From contig DASPIB010000001.1 of assembly GCA_035629335.1 (NCBI GenBank), positions 434,001 to 498,000 on the forward strand: DNA of 64,000 bases, written 5' to 3'. This stretch comes from Verrucomicrobiia bacterium (GTDB lineage Bacteria; Patescibacteriota; Saccharimonadia; Saccharimonadales; Saccharimonadaceae). The notes under the pieces are model-generated. The model did no database searches. It worked only from the letters and a program-made list of their open reading frames with translations, and had not been told where the DNA came from. Positions 33,102 through 42,400 of the stretch are shown here, piece after piece; within the stretch, counting starts at the first letter, position 1, and each line of letters opens with the position of its first letter. Made by a program: the position numbers and the translations under genes.

Positions 33102-33652
33102 ATGTACGCTTAATTGCCGGCAAATATGGCGGGAGGATGCTGGCAACACCTAAAAATAACCGCACTCACCCGATGAGTGAGCGGATTCGTGGTTCTTTGT
33201 TTAATATTCTGGGTGAAGCAGTGCAAGGCGCTGTAGTGCTCGATGCTTTTGCTGGCAGTGGTTCGCTAGGGCTTGAAGCGCTGAGCCGCGGGGCTCTCCG
33301 CGTGGTGTTTACTGAAAAAGACCGGGTGGCAGCTCGGGTAATTGAGGAAAATGCCCACGCCCTAAGAATCGATGATAAAAAATATGATGTCATTAAAACA
33401 ACGCTTAATAATTGGCTGTCTTCCTCGACTTCGCAAGAATTTGATCTGATTTTTTGCGACCCGCCGTACCACGACCTGCAGTTTTCCACAATTAGCAAGC
33501 TTTTTGCATATTTAAAACCAAACGGGCTTATGGTATTATCACATTCAGGTAGGAGTGAGATACCGACCGAAACTGGAGTTGTTGTGGTGGACAATCGTAG
33601 TTATGGAAATGCGGTGCTCACTTTCTACCGCAAGGAAGTTAGCGGAAGCTAA
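33098..33652 (+). CDS. rsmD: 16S rRNA m2G966 methyltransferase RsmD
   Basis: This 184-residue AdoMet-dependent methyltransferase modifies G966 of 16S rRNA. The N-terminus has RLIAGKYGGRML and HPMSERIRGSLFNIL, typical of RsmD. The Rossmann motif I is VLDAFAGSGSLGLEALSRG, and the catalytic motif IV is FCDPPY. Length and motifs are standard. The ATG overlaps the preceding stop by four bases. tRNA-Leu follows 45 nt after the stop. Confidence 0.95.
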   Translation: MNVRLIAGKYGGRMLATPKNNRTHPMSERIRGSLFNILGEAVQGAVVLDAFAGSGSLGLEALSRGALRVVFTEKDRVAARVIEENAHALRIDDKKYDVIKTTLNNWLSSSTSQEFDLIFCDPPYHDLQFSTISKLFAYLKPNGLMVLSHSGRSEIPTETGVVVVDNRSYGNAVLTFYRKEVSGS

Positions 33653-33697
33653 TTTTTTGCGAGATTTGATTATTTTTGATACGATATATACAGTTAT

Positions 33698-33781
33698 GCG
33701 CGAGTGGTGGAATGGTAGACACGCTAGTCTTAGGAACTAGTGCTTTCGGGCGTGGAGGTTCAAGTCCTCTCTCGCGCACCA
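33698..33781 (+). tRNA. tRNA-Leu (UAG anticodon)
   Basis: The acceptor stem GCGCGAG (33698-33704) pairs with CTCGCGC (33771-33777), followed by A and an encoded CCA (33779-33781). The anticodon arm is CTAGT-CTTAGGA-ACTAG with anticodon TAG at 33731-33733. A long variable arm and TTCAAGT T loop are present, as expected for a class II leucine tRNA. Confidence 0.97.
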
Positions 33782-33789
33782 GAATAAGG

Positions 33790-33813
33790 GATCGAGCTTT
33801 GGCTCGATCTTTT
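33790..33813 (+). terminator. terminator after tRNA-Leu
   Basis: GATCGAGC (33790-33797), TTTG loop, GCTCGATC (33802-33809), then TTTT. Confidence 0.9.
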
Positions 33814-33915
33814 ATCTCGGAAAAGCCCGAAAATACTATGGCGATATAATTATCGATGCTCTTGATATATGTTATTCTATCGATGGCATATTCACTATAA
33901 GCGAAGGGTGTACTG

Positions 33916-34524
33916 ATGGCTACCTTAATTAAAGCTGTCATTTTTGATCAAGGCGGGGTACTTTCCCTGGGTGGCGAGAAAGGAACCAACGAAAAAGCCG
34001 CAACGCGGGCAATAGGCTTACGTGAAACAATTGTAGTTCCAAAGCTCCTTGACGACTTGAAGCGAGGACGCATCGATAACAACATCTTTGTCCAAGAAGT
34101 TAATCGGCTCTACCCTGACGCTCCCAACGTACTGACGGATAAGATGTGGGATGACGTTTACCTATCGCTGAAGCCAGAGAGGGTCGCTTACGATTTTGCT
34201 GGGAAGTGTCACGCGGCAGGCCTGCATGTTGGATTGCTGTCGAACATCAATCCGGCGATTGCCGCTAGGCTGCATAAAGATGGTTCGTACAAAGGCTTCG
34301 ACCCGCTCATCCTGTCGTGCGAAGTTGGCTGCGCTAAGCCCGATCCTGAAATCTATGCCAAAGTCGAACAAGCGCTGCCAGCCATTAGGCCCGGAGAGAT
34401 TCTTTTGCTTGATGACCAAGATAAATGCGTACAAGGCGCCGTAAACCGAGGTTGGCAAGCCTTAAAAGTGACAAGCACAAAACAACTGGTGCGCGATGCC
34501 AGTAAGTTGCTCGGTTTCTTGTAG
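33916..34524 (+). CDS. HAD-superfamily hydrolase
   Basis: This 202-residue protein belongs to the haloacid dehalogenase-like superfamily, subfamily IA. Motif I is FDQGGVL (nucleophile Asp10), where the usual second Asp is replaced by glycine, as in YihX-type and epoxide-hydrolase N-terminal HAD domains. Motif II is LLSN, motif III KPDPEIY and motif IV LLLDDQ. A helical cap lies at about 15-90. Substrate cannot be predicted; small phosphorylated metabolites are usual. It has a GAAGGG-like ribosome site, and a hairpin follows its stop. It is a single-gene unit. Confidence 0.88.
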   Translation: MATLIKAVIFDQGGVLSLGGEKGTNEKAATRAIGLRETIVVPKLLDDLKRGRIDNNIFVQEVNRLYPDAPNVLTDKMWDDVYLSLKPERVAYDFAGKCHAAGLHVGLLSNINPAIAARLHKDGSYKGFDPLILSCEVGCAKPDPEIYAKVEQALPAIRPGEILLLDDQDKCVQGAVNRGWQALKVTSTKQLVRDASKLLGFL

Positions 34525-34535
34525 AAGTAAGCGTA

Positions 34536-34569
34536 ATCCCTTGCTGTGGCGACGCCTGCAGCAAGGGAT
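34536..34569 (+). terminator. hairpin after the HAD gene
   Basis: ATCCCTTGCTG (34536-34546) pairs perfectly over 11 bp with CAGCAAGGGAT (34559-34569). The loop contains a smaller GGC-GAC-GCC stem. The T run after it is poor (AAATAATTCTC), so termination may be only partial. Confidence 0.65.
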
Positions 34570-34588
34570 AAATAATTCTCTGGCTGTA

Positions 34589-34616
34589 TTGCCTGACACT
34601 TAAAATGCGCTAGGAT
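34589..34616 (+). promoter_or_regulatory. promoter of the 383-aa unknown
   Basis: TTGCCT (34589-34594), 16 nt, TAGGAT (34611-34616), then 10 nt to the ATG at 34627. A very short leader without a Shine-Dalgarno is predicted. Confidence 0.45.
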
Positions 34617-34626
34617 AGATTAAGTT

Positions 34627-35778
34627 ATGAAAGAAAATTTTCCCGAAACCTCCACAGCGGCTATTTCCAAAGAACATGACCGCGAAACTTTATTTGATAT
34701 TCGCCAGAGATACACTCAGGCGTTAATAGATTCACCTAAGGATACGCCACGGCTGTTAGATGAGCTCCAGACACTCGAGAACACCCGGTTAGGTATTGAG
34801 CAGCCTGTTGAAGATAATAAGCAATTACTATGGCACCGAGAGCCCGCACGTGCAGAGTATGAATCTACGGTGAGCGTTAGTTCGACGGCTTTTGCGGCAG
34901 GCTGGCATAAAGTGTATGCCGAGGTTCTAAAAAGCCCGCTTGCTTTTAAAGAAGATGTACGACTACAGAGTCTTAATCATCACCCTTATTTTCGTAGCTA
35001 CGCCTCTGATGAGGTATACCACGAGTTATTGCTTCGATCGTATACCACGGTTGTTTCAGCCAGTAACGAGCTGCTTGTGGCGGCCGCCGAAGCAAAAGGC
35101 CAAGATCCGCAAGATCCCGAAGCAATATTTTGGGAGTCGCTGGCAAGGGTGGCTGATAATCGCTCGAAAAAACATGGAGCCTATCTCGATTATCTTGAGA
35201 CTCAGAGCGCTGGGGACGAGTCCTATGTTCGACCGCGACAACAAACGCCATGGGATTTGATGTGGTACAACATGGCGGCAGAAAATACCGAGATCGTTTT
35301 AGCGCGGGTGTTACTGCCATTTTATTTCGACCAGTTACAGCGAAATCCGGCCGCCACGTCCGACGATTTATTCGCTGCAACATTGTCACAGCTGGAAAGA
35401 CTTGAGCGGCCAGCAGCATTTAATCGACAAGTAACAAAAGCAGCTTGGAAGAATAAGGGTGAAGAAAATCCACTGCGAGCTAACGTCATTGAGTGGGGTA
35501 AAAACTTATTTTCTCCGCAGGAAAGTGAATTATGGGTTCCCAGGGCTTTTCAGAAACCACCGGCAAATCCTAGTAAATGCAGCGGGTTCCCGACCTTCAG
35601 ACAAGACAAGGCCACTTTACGTCATTATTACCAGCAGAAAGGTGTCACGGCCGAGCTGATCAATATGTTGCCTGATGCAGAAATGAGTAGCCTCGGTATT
35701 GCGCTTATCGACGGCGCCGCGCTTATTCGTGATATGACAAAAGCACGCGGCAAAACAACGGCCGAAGTTTGGTTTTAA
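34627..35778 (+). CDS. hypothetical protein, 383 aa
   Basis: No family is recognised. The protein is soluble, acidic in its first 60 residues and predicted mostly helical, with several aromatic-rich segments (HHPYFRSY near 117, WDLMWYNM near 209, LPFYFDQL near 229). One cysteine (near residue 318) is visible, and no signal peptide or membrane segment. No nucleotide-binding or catalytic signature was found. It lies between the HAD hydrolase and hisS, with its own promoter. Conservation in related genomes is unknown, and it could be lineage specific. Confidence 0.82.
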   Translation: MKENFPETSTAAISKEHDRETLFDIRQRYTQALIDSPKDTPRLLDELQTLENTRLGIEQPVEDNKQLLWHREPARAEYESTVSVSSTAFAAGWHKVYAEVLKSPLAFKEDVRLQSLNHHPYFRSYASDEVYHELLLRSYTTVVSASNELLVAAAEAKGQDPQDPEAIFWESLARVADNRSKKHGAYLDYLETQSAGDESYVRPRQQTPWDLMWYNMAAENTEIVLARVLLPFYFDQLQRNPAATSDDLFAATLSQLERLERPAAFNRQVTKAAWKNKGEENPLRANVIEWGKNLFSPQESELWVPRAFQKPPANPSKCSGFPTFRQDKATLRHYYQQKGVTAELINMLPDAEMSSLGIALIDGAALIRDMTKARGKTTAEVWF

Positions 35779-35805
35779 GAGCCTCATCGGCCAGATAGCA
35801 AATTA

Positions 35806-35834
35806 TTTACAAATATGAGTTTGAGTTTTATAGT
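35806..35834 (+). promoter_or_regulatory. hisS promoter
   Basis: TTTACA (35806-35811), 17 nt, TATAGT (35829-35834), 39 nt before the hisS ATG. Confidence 0.65.
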
Positions 35835-35873
35835 TATAGTAACTACGTAACACTAAAGGACACGGCATAAATT

Positions 35874-37211
35874 ATGGCAGGTTTGCCAACCCAACCATAC
35901 AAAGGCACGCGCGACTACTACCCGGAAGATAAGCGCATTCAAAACTACATTTTTTCAACCTGGCGGAAGGTGGTCGAGAGCTTTGGCTACGAGGAGCATG
36001 GCGCGCCACTGCTTGAACCGCTCGATATTTATGCCGCCAAAACCGGGCAAGAAATTGTCGGCGAACAAACCTATCAGTTCACCGACCGGGGCGGACGAAC
36101 GGTCGCTATTCGCCCAGAAATGACTCCCACCGTTAGCCGAATGATCGCTGCTCGCCACCAAGAAATTGCCATGCCTGCCCGCTGGTATTCGATTGCGAAT
36201 TATATGCGCTACGAACGACCACAGCGAGGGCGCGAGCGTGAGTTCTGGCAGCTAAATGCTGATATCTTTGGTGTGGCTTCAGTTCGTGCTGACGCCGAGA
36301 TTATTATTCTAGCCGACCGCTTAATGAAAGCTTTTGGCGCAACGAAAAAAATGTACACCATTAAAATTAACGATCGCAAGCTGATTAATTACATGATGGC
36401 CGATTATTTGGAGCTTGATGTGGTGCAGGCGCAGCTAATGATGAAGTTGTTTGATCGCCGCGGTAAAATTTCTCCGGAAGAATTTCGCGATCGGGCGGCC
36501 GAGATTTTTGAAGCCCACCGGGCGACCACCGGCTTACGCAAAATTGCCGCGCTGGTCAGTGCTAAAACCATGGCCGAACTTCCTGAGGCCATTCGTAATT
36601 GCGATGCCATTAAAGAAATCCAATCCCTCTTTACGCTGCTGAATGAATCGGGAGTAAAAAATGCAACATTTGACATCAGTTTAATGCGCGGCTTCGATTA
36701 TTACACGGGTATCGTCTTTGAAGTGTTTGATAACCACCCCGATAACAACCGGTCGATGTTTGGCGGCGGCCGGTACGATGGCATGACCAGCCTGTTTGGG
36801 GCGCCACCTATCCCGACGGTCGGCATGGCGCCTGGTTACACTACCACCGAACTGTTCTTACGTTCGCACGACCTATTGCCCGAGCTTGATTCGACCACCG
36901 AGGTCTACCTCATCGTGCTCGATGGCAAAACCAACGAAGCCCTTCAGCTAGCCAATAAACTGCGCGAAGAAGGCGTGACAACAGAAGTCGATATCACTGG
37001 TAGAAACCTTGATAAACAGATCAAAACTGTCGTGAAAAAGCGCATTCCGTTCATGGTATTTGTAGGGAGTAAAGAGGCAGAAGAAGAACTCTACACCTTT
37101 AAAGACGTCAAAACCACCAAAGAGCAGCGATTAGGATTCGAACGAGTCGTGAGCGTGGTGAAAGATCGCCGACGAAAAGTTTCGGATGAACTCGATGAGT
37201 TCTTCGCCTAG
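35874..37211 (+). CDS. hisS: histidyl-tRNA synthetase
   Basis: This class II synthetase charges tRNA(His). It has 445 residues. The N-terminal GTRDYYPED, motif 2 with RYERPQRGREREFWQLNADIFG, the histidine-specific LMRGFDYYTGIVFE, and motif 3 with GGGRYDG and PTVGMAPGY are all present, followed by the anticodon-binding domain (about 345-430). A slight C-terminal extension (RRKVSDELDEFFA) is charged. The upstream unknown gene is separated by a promoter, and tig follows with its own promoter. Confidence 0.97.
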   Translation: MAGLPTQPYKGTRDYYPEDKRIQNYIFSTWRKVVESFGYEEHGAPLLEPLDIYAAKTGQEIVGEQTYQFTDRGGRTVAIRPEMTPTVSRMIAARHQEIAMPARWYSIANYMRYERPQRGREREFWQLNADIFGVASVRADAEIIILADRLMKAFGATKKMYTIKINDRKLINYMMADYLELDVVQAQLMMKLFDRRGKISPEEFRDRAAEIFEAHRATTGLRKIAALVSAKTMAELPEAIRNCDAIKEIQSLFTLLNESGVKNATFDISLMRGFDYYTGIVFEVFDNHPDNNRSMFGGGRYDGMTSLFGAPPIPTVGMAPGYTTTELFLRSHDLLPELDSTTEVYLIVLDGKTNEALQLANKLREEGVTTEVDITGRNLDKQIKTVVKKRIPFMVFVGSKEAEEELYTFKDVKTTKEQRLGFERVVSVVKDRRRKVSDELDEFFA

Positions 37212-37257
37212 ATATTCATAAAACCTGGTTTCAGCAATAGTCAAGCAGCCTTTAATC

Positions 37258-37266
37258 TGTTACACT
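37258..37266 (+). promoter_or_regulatory. extended -10 promoter of tig
   Basis: TGTTACACT (TG-T-TACACT) ends 8 nt before the tig ATG, with no Shine-Dalgarno. It shares AATCTGTTACACTA with the radA upstream region. Confidence 0.5.
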
Positions 37267-37274
37267 AGATAACT

Positions 37275-38561
37275 ATGAAGCATACTCTTAAGAAACTATC
37301 CGACACGAAAGTTGAACTTTCAGTTACCCTTGATGCAACTGACCTAAAAGCCGCTCGACAGATTGCGCTTGTGCGCCTTGCGAAAGACACCAAAGTGCCG
37401 GGCTTCCGTGTCGGGAAAGTGCCGCCTGCGGTTGCCGAGAAACACCTTTCACCGATGGCGATTGAAAATGAGACGCTCGAAAATGCCATTAATACGGCCG
37501 TGATTGCTATTTTTACCAAAGAAGATTTTCAGGCGCTCGACCGCCCGCAGGTTGACGTAAGAGAAATTAAGCCTGGTGAAAGCGCTATCTTTACCGCCAC
37601 CGCTGAAATTTTGCCAGAAGTTAAGCTTGGCGACTACAAGAACTTGAAAGTCACCGAAGAAAAAGTGACGGTAACCGACAAAGATGTTACTGAAGTCATC
37701 GACCGCATGCGCACCAGCTTTGCCCAGAAGAACGATGTTGACCGGGCTGCAAAAGACGGTGATGAGGTCACTATTGACTTTGAAGGCAAAGACGAAAAGG
37801 GTGAGTTAGTTAGTGGCGCAGCTGGCAAAGATTACCCACTGACGTTAGGTAGCAACACCTTTATTCCGGGTTTCGAAGAAGGCATTGTCGGCAAAAAACC
37901 TGGTGATACTTTTACGTTGCCCTTGACCTTTCCTAAAGATTATCACGCTGAAAAATTAGCTGGTGTTAAGGTGAATTTTTCAGTCACCCTGAAGTCGGTG
38001 AAAGAGATTTCGCTGCCAAAAGTCGATGACGAATTCGCTCAAAAAGCTGGCCCATTCCAAACGGTTGCTGAATTGAAAGCTGACATCAAGCGCGAACTGA
38101 CCGAACAGAAGCAACAAGCAAGCGACGACAAGCTAAAAGACAGCTTGGTCGAACAGCTGGTCAAAACCAGCCAAGTGCCTGTTCCGGAAATTCTAGTGAA
38201 AGATCAGATGCAAAATATCGAGCGCGACACGGTGCAGAATCTTATGTACCGCGGTTTGACGCTCGAGCAGTACCTCGAGCAGCAAAATATGACGCACGAT
38301 GAATGGCACGAAAAAGAGTTAAAAGATGCCGCCGAGCGTCGTGTGCAAGCTGGACTAGCGCTCGCCGAATTAAGCAAAGCTGAAGGCATCGAAGTCACCA
38401 AAGACGAGCTTGATAAGCGGCACCAAGAAATGCTTGAAGCTTACAAAGACGAACAGATTCGCAAGCAGCTTGATACGCCTGAGGCTCGCCGGGATCTTGC
38501 CAATCGTGAACTGACGCGCAAAACTGTTGAACGACTAGTTGCGCTCAACAAGAAGAAATAG
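37275..38561 (+). CDS. tig: trigger factor (ribosome-associated chaperone)
   Basis: Trigger factor binds at the ribosome exit tunnel and helps new chains fold. It has 428 residues. The N-terminal ribosome-binding domain has PGFRVGKVPPAV (signature GFRxGxxP, near residue 41), the middle FKBP-like domain (about 150-240) has GDEVTIDFEGK and FIPGFEEGIVGKKPGD, and a helical C-terminal arm follows. It lies immediately upstream of clpP, as in many bacteria (tig-clpP-clpX), but clpX is not here. A CIRCE element lies between the two genes. The mRNA is predicted to be nearly leaderless. Confidence 0.96.
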   Translation: MKHTLKKLSDTKVELSVTLDATDLKAARQIALVRLAKDTKVPGFRVGKVPPAVAEKHLSPMAIENETLENAINTAVIAIFTKEDFQALDRPQVDVREIKPGESAIFTATAEILPEVKLGDYKNLKVTEEKVTVTDKDVTEVIDRMRTSFAQKNDVDRAAKDGDEVTIDFEGKDEKGELVSGAAGKDYPLTLGSNTFIPGFEEGIVGKKPGDTFTLPLTFPKDYHAEKLAGVKVNFSVTLKSVKEISLPKVDDEFAQKAGPFQTVAELKADIKRELTEQKQQASDDKLKDSLVEQLVKTSQVPVPEILVKDQMQNIERDTVQNLMYRGLTLEQYLEQQNMTHDEWHEKELKDAAERRVQAGLALAELSKAEGIEVTKDELDKRHQEMLEAYKDEQIRKQLDTPEARRDLANRELTRKTVERLVALNKKK

Positions 38562-38588
38562 TTTTCGCGCAACACTAGGACAAGTAAA

Positions 38589-38615
38589 TTAGCACTCACT
38601 TGTATTGAGTGCTAA
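38589..38615 (+). promoter_or_regulatory. CIRCE operator upstream of clpP
   Basis: TTAGCACTC, 9 nt, GAGTGCTAA: a second exact CIRCE consensus match in the window. It spans the -35 region of the clpP promoter, 20 nt before the start codon. Confidence 0.95.
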
Positions 38616-38629
38616 TTTTTGTGTATAAT
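38600..38629 (+). promoter_or_regulatory. leaderless clpP promoter
   Basis: TTGTAT (38600-38605, in the CIRCE loop), 18 nt, TATAAT (38624-38629), then 6 nt to the ATG at 38636. The expected transcription start is the start codon itself. Confidence 0.7.
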
Positions 38630-38635
38630 AATGGT

Positions 38636-39238
38636 ATGAACATGACACAACCATCTAACTATCTGGTGCCAACAGTTATTGAGAAATCATACGAGGGCGA
38701 GCGTGCCTTCGACGTCTACTCGCGGTTACTAAAAGAGCGCGTTATCTTTTTAGGTGAGGACGTCAATTCGCACACTGCGAACTTGGTAGTAGCCCAGCTG
38801 CTGCACCTCGCTTATGAAGATCCGAAAAAAGACATCAAGCTATACATCAACAGCCCCGGCGGCTCGGTATATGACGGGTTAGCGATCTTTGATACGATTC
38901 GCTATATTTCCCCCGACGTACAAACGATCGCTATTGGCCAAGCCTTGAGTATGGGTTCGTTTCTTTTAAGTAGTGGCACAAAAGGCAAGCGCTACGCACT
39001 GCCAAATAGTCGCATTATGATCCACCAGCCAAGTAGCGGTACTCATGGTAAGATCACCGATCAAGAGATTACCTTGCGCGAAGGGCTGTTCTTGAAGCAT
39101 CGCCTGCACGAACTATACGCCCAGAACACTGGCCAGAAGGTTTCAAAAATCGAAAAAGACATGGACCGCGATTTCTGGATGAGTGCCGAAGAAGCCAAGG
39201 CTTACGGCTTGATCGACGAAATTATTGAAAAAGTCTAG
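38636..39238 (+). CDS. clpP: ATP-dependent Clp protease, ClpP subunit
   Basis: ClpP is the serine peptidase chamber that degrades proteins unfolded by ClpC/ClpX. From the ATG at 38636 it has 200 residues. The catalytic serine lies in [12 protein letters not shown], the histidine in [10 protein letters not shown], and the aspartate in [12 protein letters not shown] start at 38609 in the same frame is rejected, because it would lie inside the CIRCE element and upstream of the -10 box. A second ATG two codons later is possible. CIRCE control matches that of clpC, so the two partners form one heat-shock regulon. Confidence 0.97.
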   Translation: MNMTQPSNYLVPTVIEKSYEGERAFDVYSRLLKERVIFLGEDVNSHTANLVVAQLLHLAYEDPKKDIKLYINSPGGSVYDGLAIFDTIRYISPDVQTIAIGQALSMGSFLLSSGTKGKRYALPNSRIMIHQPSSGTHGKITDQEITLREGLFLKHRLHELYAQNTGQKVSKIEKDMDRDFWMSAEEAKAYGLIDEIIEKV

Positions 39239-39256
39239 CTTTCGCTTTTCATCGAT

Positions 39257-39286
39257 AAAACGGCCGCCGCTTTAGGTGGTCGTTTT
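39257..39286 (+). terminator. clpP terminator
   Basis: AAAACGGCC (39257-39265) pairs with GGTCGTTTT (39278-39286), with one G-T pair and a 12-nt loop. The T run is part of the stem. Confidence 0.75.
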
Positions 39287-39305
39287 AGATAAAGTTAAAA
39301 AGTAA

Positions 39306-39334
39306 TTGACTAATTTGCTCTGAGCCTTCATAAT
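39306..39334 (+). promoter_or_regulatory. rpoBC promoter
   Basis: TTGACT (39306-39311), 17 nt, CATAAT (39329-39334). The start point near 39341 leaves a long leader of about 125 nt before rpoB. Confidence 0.65.
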
Positions 39335-39356
39335 TTGCTATTAAGAAGCAGTGTAA

Positions 39357-39437
39357 CTGTAGTTCGGGTGTGCTTATCGTCAATGGCATGAGAGAAGTGT
39401 GGGACTACGGATAGAGAATCTTCGGCGCCGATTCTAT
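39357..39437 (+). other. structured rpoB 5' leader
   Basis: GTAGTTC (about 39360-39366) can pair with GGACTAC (about 39402-39408). A second hairpin has AGAATC (about 39416-39421) and GATTCT (about 39431-39436). No open reading frame with a ribosome site was seen. The structure may control rpoBC, but no known riboswitch or leader family is recognised. Confidence 0.45.
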
Positions 39438-39466
39438 CACTAATATAACTAGCGAGGAGTTGCTAC

Positions 39467-42400
39467 GTGGCACAAAAACAGCTAGGCAATACAAAGCGTG
39501 TCTACTTTACGAAAGAAGATACCGCGCTACCATTGCCAGATCTTATTGCTCATCAACGTGATTCATGGAGAGAGTTCGTTGAAACCGGTTTGAGCGAAAT
39601 TTTTGCAGAAATTAACCCGATCGAAGACTACACCGGTCAGAAGCTAGAGCTTCGGTTCCGAGACTACCGATTCGACACACCAAAAATGAGCGAAGAAGAA
39701 GCCCACGATAACAACGTGAGCTTTGAGGCGCCGTTGATGGCAAAAGTTGAGCTCACCAATAAAGTAACTGGCGAAGTAAAAGAGCAAGAAATTTATCTGG
39801 GAGAATACCCCTGGATGACCGATCGCGGTACTTTTGTAATTAACGGTGCCGAGCGAGTAGTGGTGAGCCAGCTTATTCGTAGCGCCGGCGTGTTCTTTAC
39901 GGCCGAACAATCGGGTACGCGTAATTACTACGGTGCAAAACTGATTCCCGGCCGCGGTGCATGGCTTGAATTTGAAACTGCCACTAGTGGTGTTATTTAC
40001 GTAAAAATTGACCGTCGTCGTAAACTACCAGTGACCACTTTACTGCGCGCGCTGGGTTACCCAACCAGTTCTGGCATTAAAGAGTTGTTTGCAGATATTG
40101 ATACCGGTGCTATTAAATACATTGATGCCACTCTCGATAAAGACCCAAGCCGCGGCGCTAACGAGGCTTTGATTGAAGTCTATCGCCGCTTGCGCCCAGG
40201 CGATTTGGCAACTGTCGATAACGCTCGCTCGATGATTGAGCGGATGTTCTTTGATTTCAAGCGCTTCGACTTTAGCCGCGTCGGTCGCTACAAAATCAAC
40301 CAGCGCCTCGGCCTTGACGTCGCAAATACTACCGAAAATCGCATCATGCGCCTTGAAGATCTGATCGCGATTATTCGGGAGCTAATTCGTCTTAACAACA
40401 CCCAAGAAGCACAAGACGATATTGACGCTCTCAGTAATCGTCGCGTCAAATTGGTCGGTGAACTAGTTGCTCGTCAATTCCGAATTGGTATGCTCCGCAT
40501 GCAGCGAAACGCCATGGACCGCATGAGTATGAGTGAAATCGAAACCGTCACTCCCGGCCAGCTGATTAACGCTCGACCAGTAGTGGCTGCCGTGCGTGAG
40601 TTCTTTGCTAGTTCACAGCTGTCGCAGTTTATGGATCAAACCAACCCACTGTCTGAACTTGCGCATAAGCGCCGCTTTAGCTCAATGGGACCTGGTGGTC
40701 TGAGCCGCGAGCGCGCCGGACTTGAAGTTCGTGACGCACACCAAACCCACTATGGTCGACTCTGTACAGTTGAAACACCAGAAGGCGCCAACATTGGGTT
40801 GGTGCTTAACATGGCCAGCTACGCCCGAGTTAATGAATACGGATTCCTCGAAACACCTTACCTAAAAGTTGTTGACGGAAAGGTTACCGATGAAGTGGCT
40901 TATCTTGATGCTGCTCAGGAAGCCACCGAAGTTATCGCCGAAGCTGGTAACGCGCTTAATGATGACGGCAGCTTCAAAGAAGGCCGTGTAAGTGTTCGTA
41001 ACTGCCTGGTTCCTGAAGAGTCTGAAGCCAATGAAGTGACTTACTACGATGCCGCCAAGAAGCAAATCATTGGTACCACGGCCGCTCTAATTCCATTCGT
41101 CGAAAAGAACCGCGTTGACCGCAACTTGACCGGCTCGAACATGCAGAAGCAGGCAGTGCCACTGTTACGCCCAGAGAGTCCGATCGTCGGAACTGGTATT
41201 GAAGCTGAAATTGCTCGTAACACCAGCCAGCTGGTTGTGGCTGAGGCCGAGGGCGAAGTCGTCCGTGCTGATGCTGAACTGGTTCAGGTAAAATACGCCG
41301 ATGGAGTGAAAGACTATACTCCCGTTCATTTCCGCCAAAGTAACGACGATCGCAGCATCAACCAAAAAGTTGTGGTAAGTCGTGGACAGAAGGTGAAAAA
41401 GGGTGACGTTTTGATCGAAGGCGCCTCAATCGCTGATGGCGAATTGGCTCTTGGCCGCGACCTCATTGTTGCCTACATGCCATGGGGCGGTTACAACATG
41501 GACGACGCCATCATTCTGAGTCAGCGAATCGTGAAAGATGATGACCTCACTAGCATCAACATCAACGACTTTATGGTTGAAGTCCGCGAAACCAAGCTGG
41601 GCCCTGAAATTGTTACCCGTGATATTCCAAACGTCAGCGAAGATAGTCTGCGCCACCTTGATGAAAACGGTATTGTGCAAGTTGGTTCTGAAGTAAAAGC
41701 CGGCGATGTACTGGTAGGAAAAATTACACCAAAAGGCGAGCAAGAACTAAGCTCAGAAGAACGCCTGCTTCGTGCCATCTTCGGTGAAAAAGCCAAAGAT
41801 GTTCGCGATACTTCACAGCGCATGAGCAACGGCAAGCACGGAAAAGTCGTGGGCGTTAAAGTCTTTAGCCGCGATAAAGGCCACGAATTGAAGGCCGGCG
41901 TATTGATGCAGATCCAGATCTTTGTTGCCCAAATGCGCAAAATCGCCGTTGGTGACAAGCTAGCCGGACGTCATGGTAACAAAGGCGTGGTAGCCCGTAT
42001 CCTCCCAGAGGCCGATATGCCTTTCATGGAAGACGGTACCCCAGTTGACGTCATTCTTAACCCGATGGGCGTGCCATCGCGCATGAACTTGGGTCAGCTA
42101 TTCGAAGTACACCTGGGCATGGCTGCGCGCGCTCTTGGTTACAAAGTTGCAACGCCACCATTTAACGGCGTACCTCATGAGGCTATTGTTGAAGAGCTAA
42201 AGAAGGCTGGTTTCCCCGAAGACGGCAAGATGCAGCTGTTCGATGGTCGTACTGGTGAGCCATTCCACGAAAAAACTGCCGTCGGCAGCATGTACATGAT
42301 TAAGCTGCACCACATGATCGCCGATAAGATCCACGCTCGCTCGATTGGGCCATACACAATGGTGACCCAGCAGCCACTTGGTGGTAAGGCGCAAAACGGT

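Noticed and set aside
33840-33895. repeated TATCGATG before the HAD hydrolase gene
   Set aside because: Two 8-nt copies (near 33851 and 33878) could be a regulator site, but the match is short and A/T rich, so chance is likely.
36404-36676. minus-strand open frame within hisS
   Set aside because: Antisense to the conserved synthetase core and without initiation signals.
38609-38635. upstream start for clpP
   Set aside because: It lies inside the CIRCE element and before the -10 box, so it could not be on the predicted transcript.
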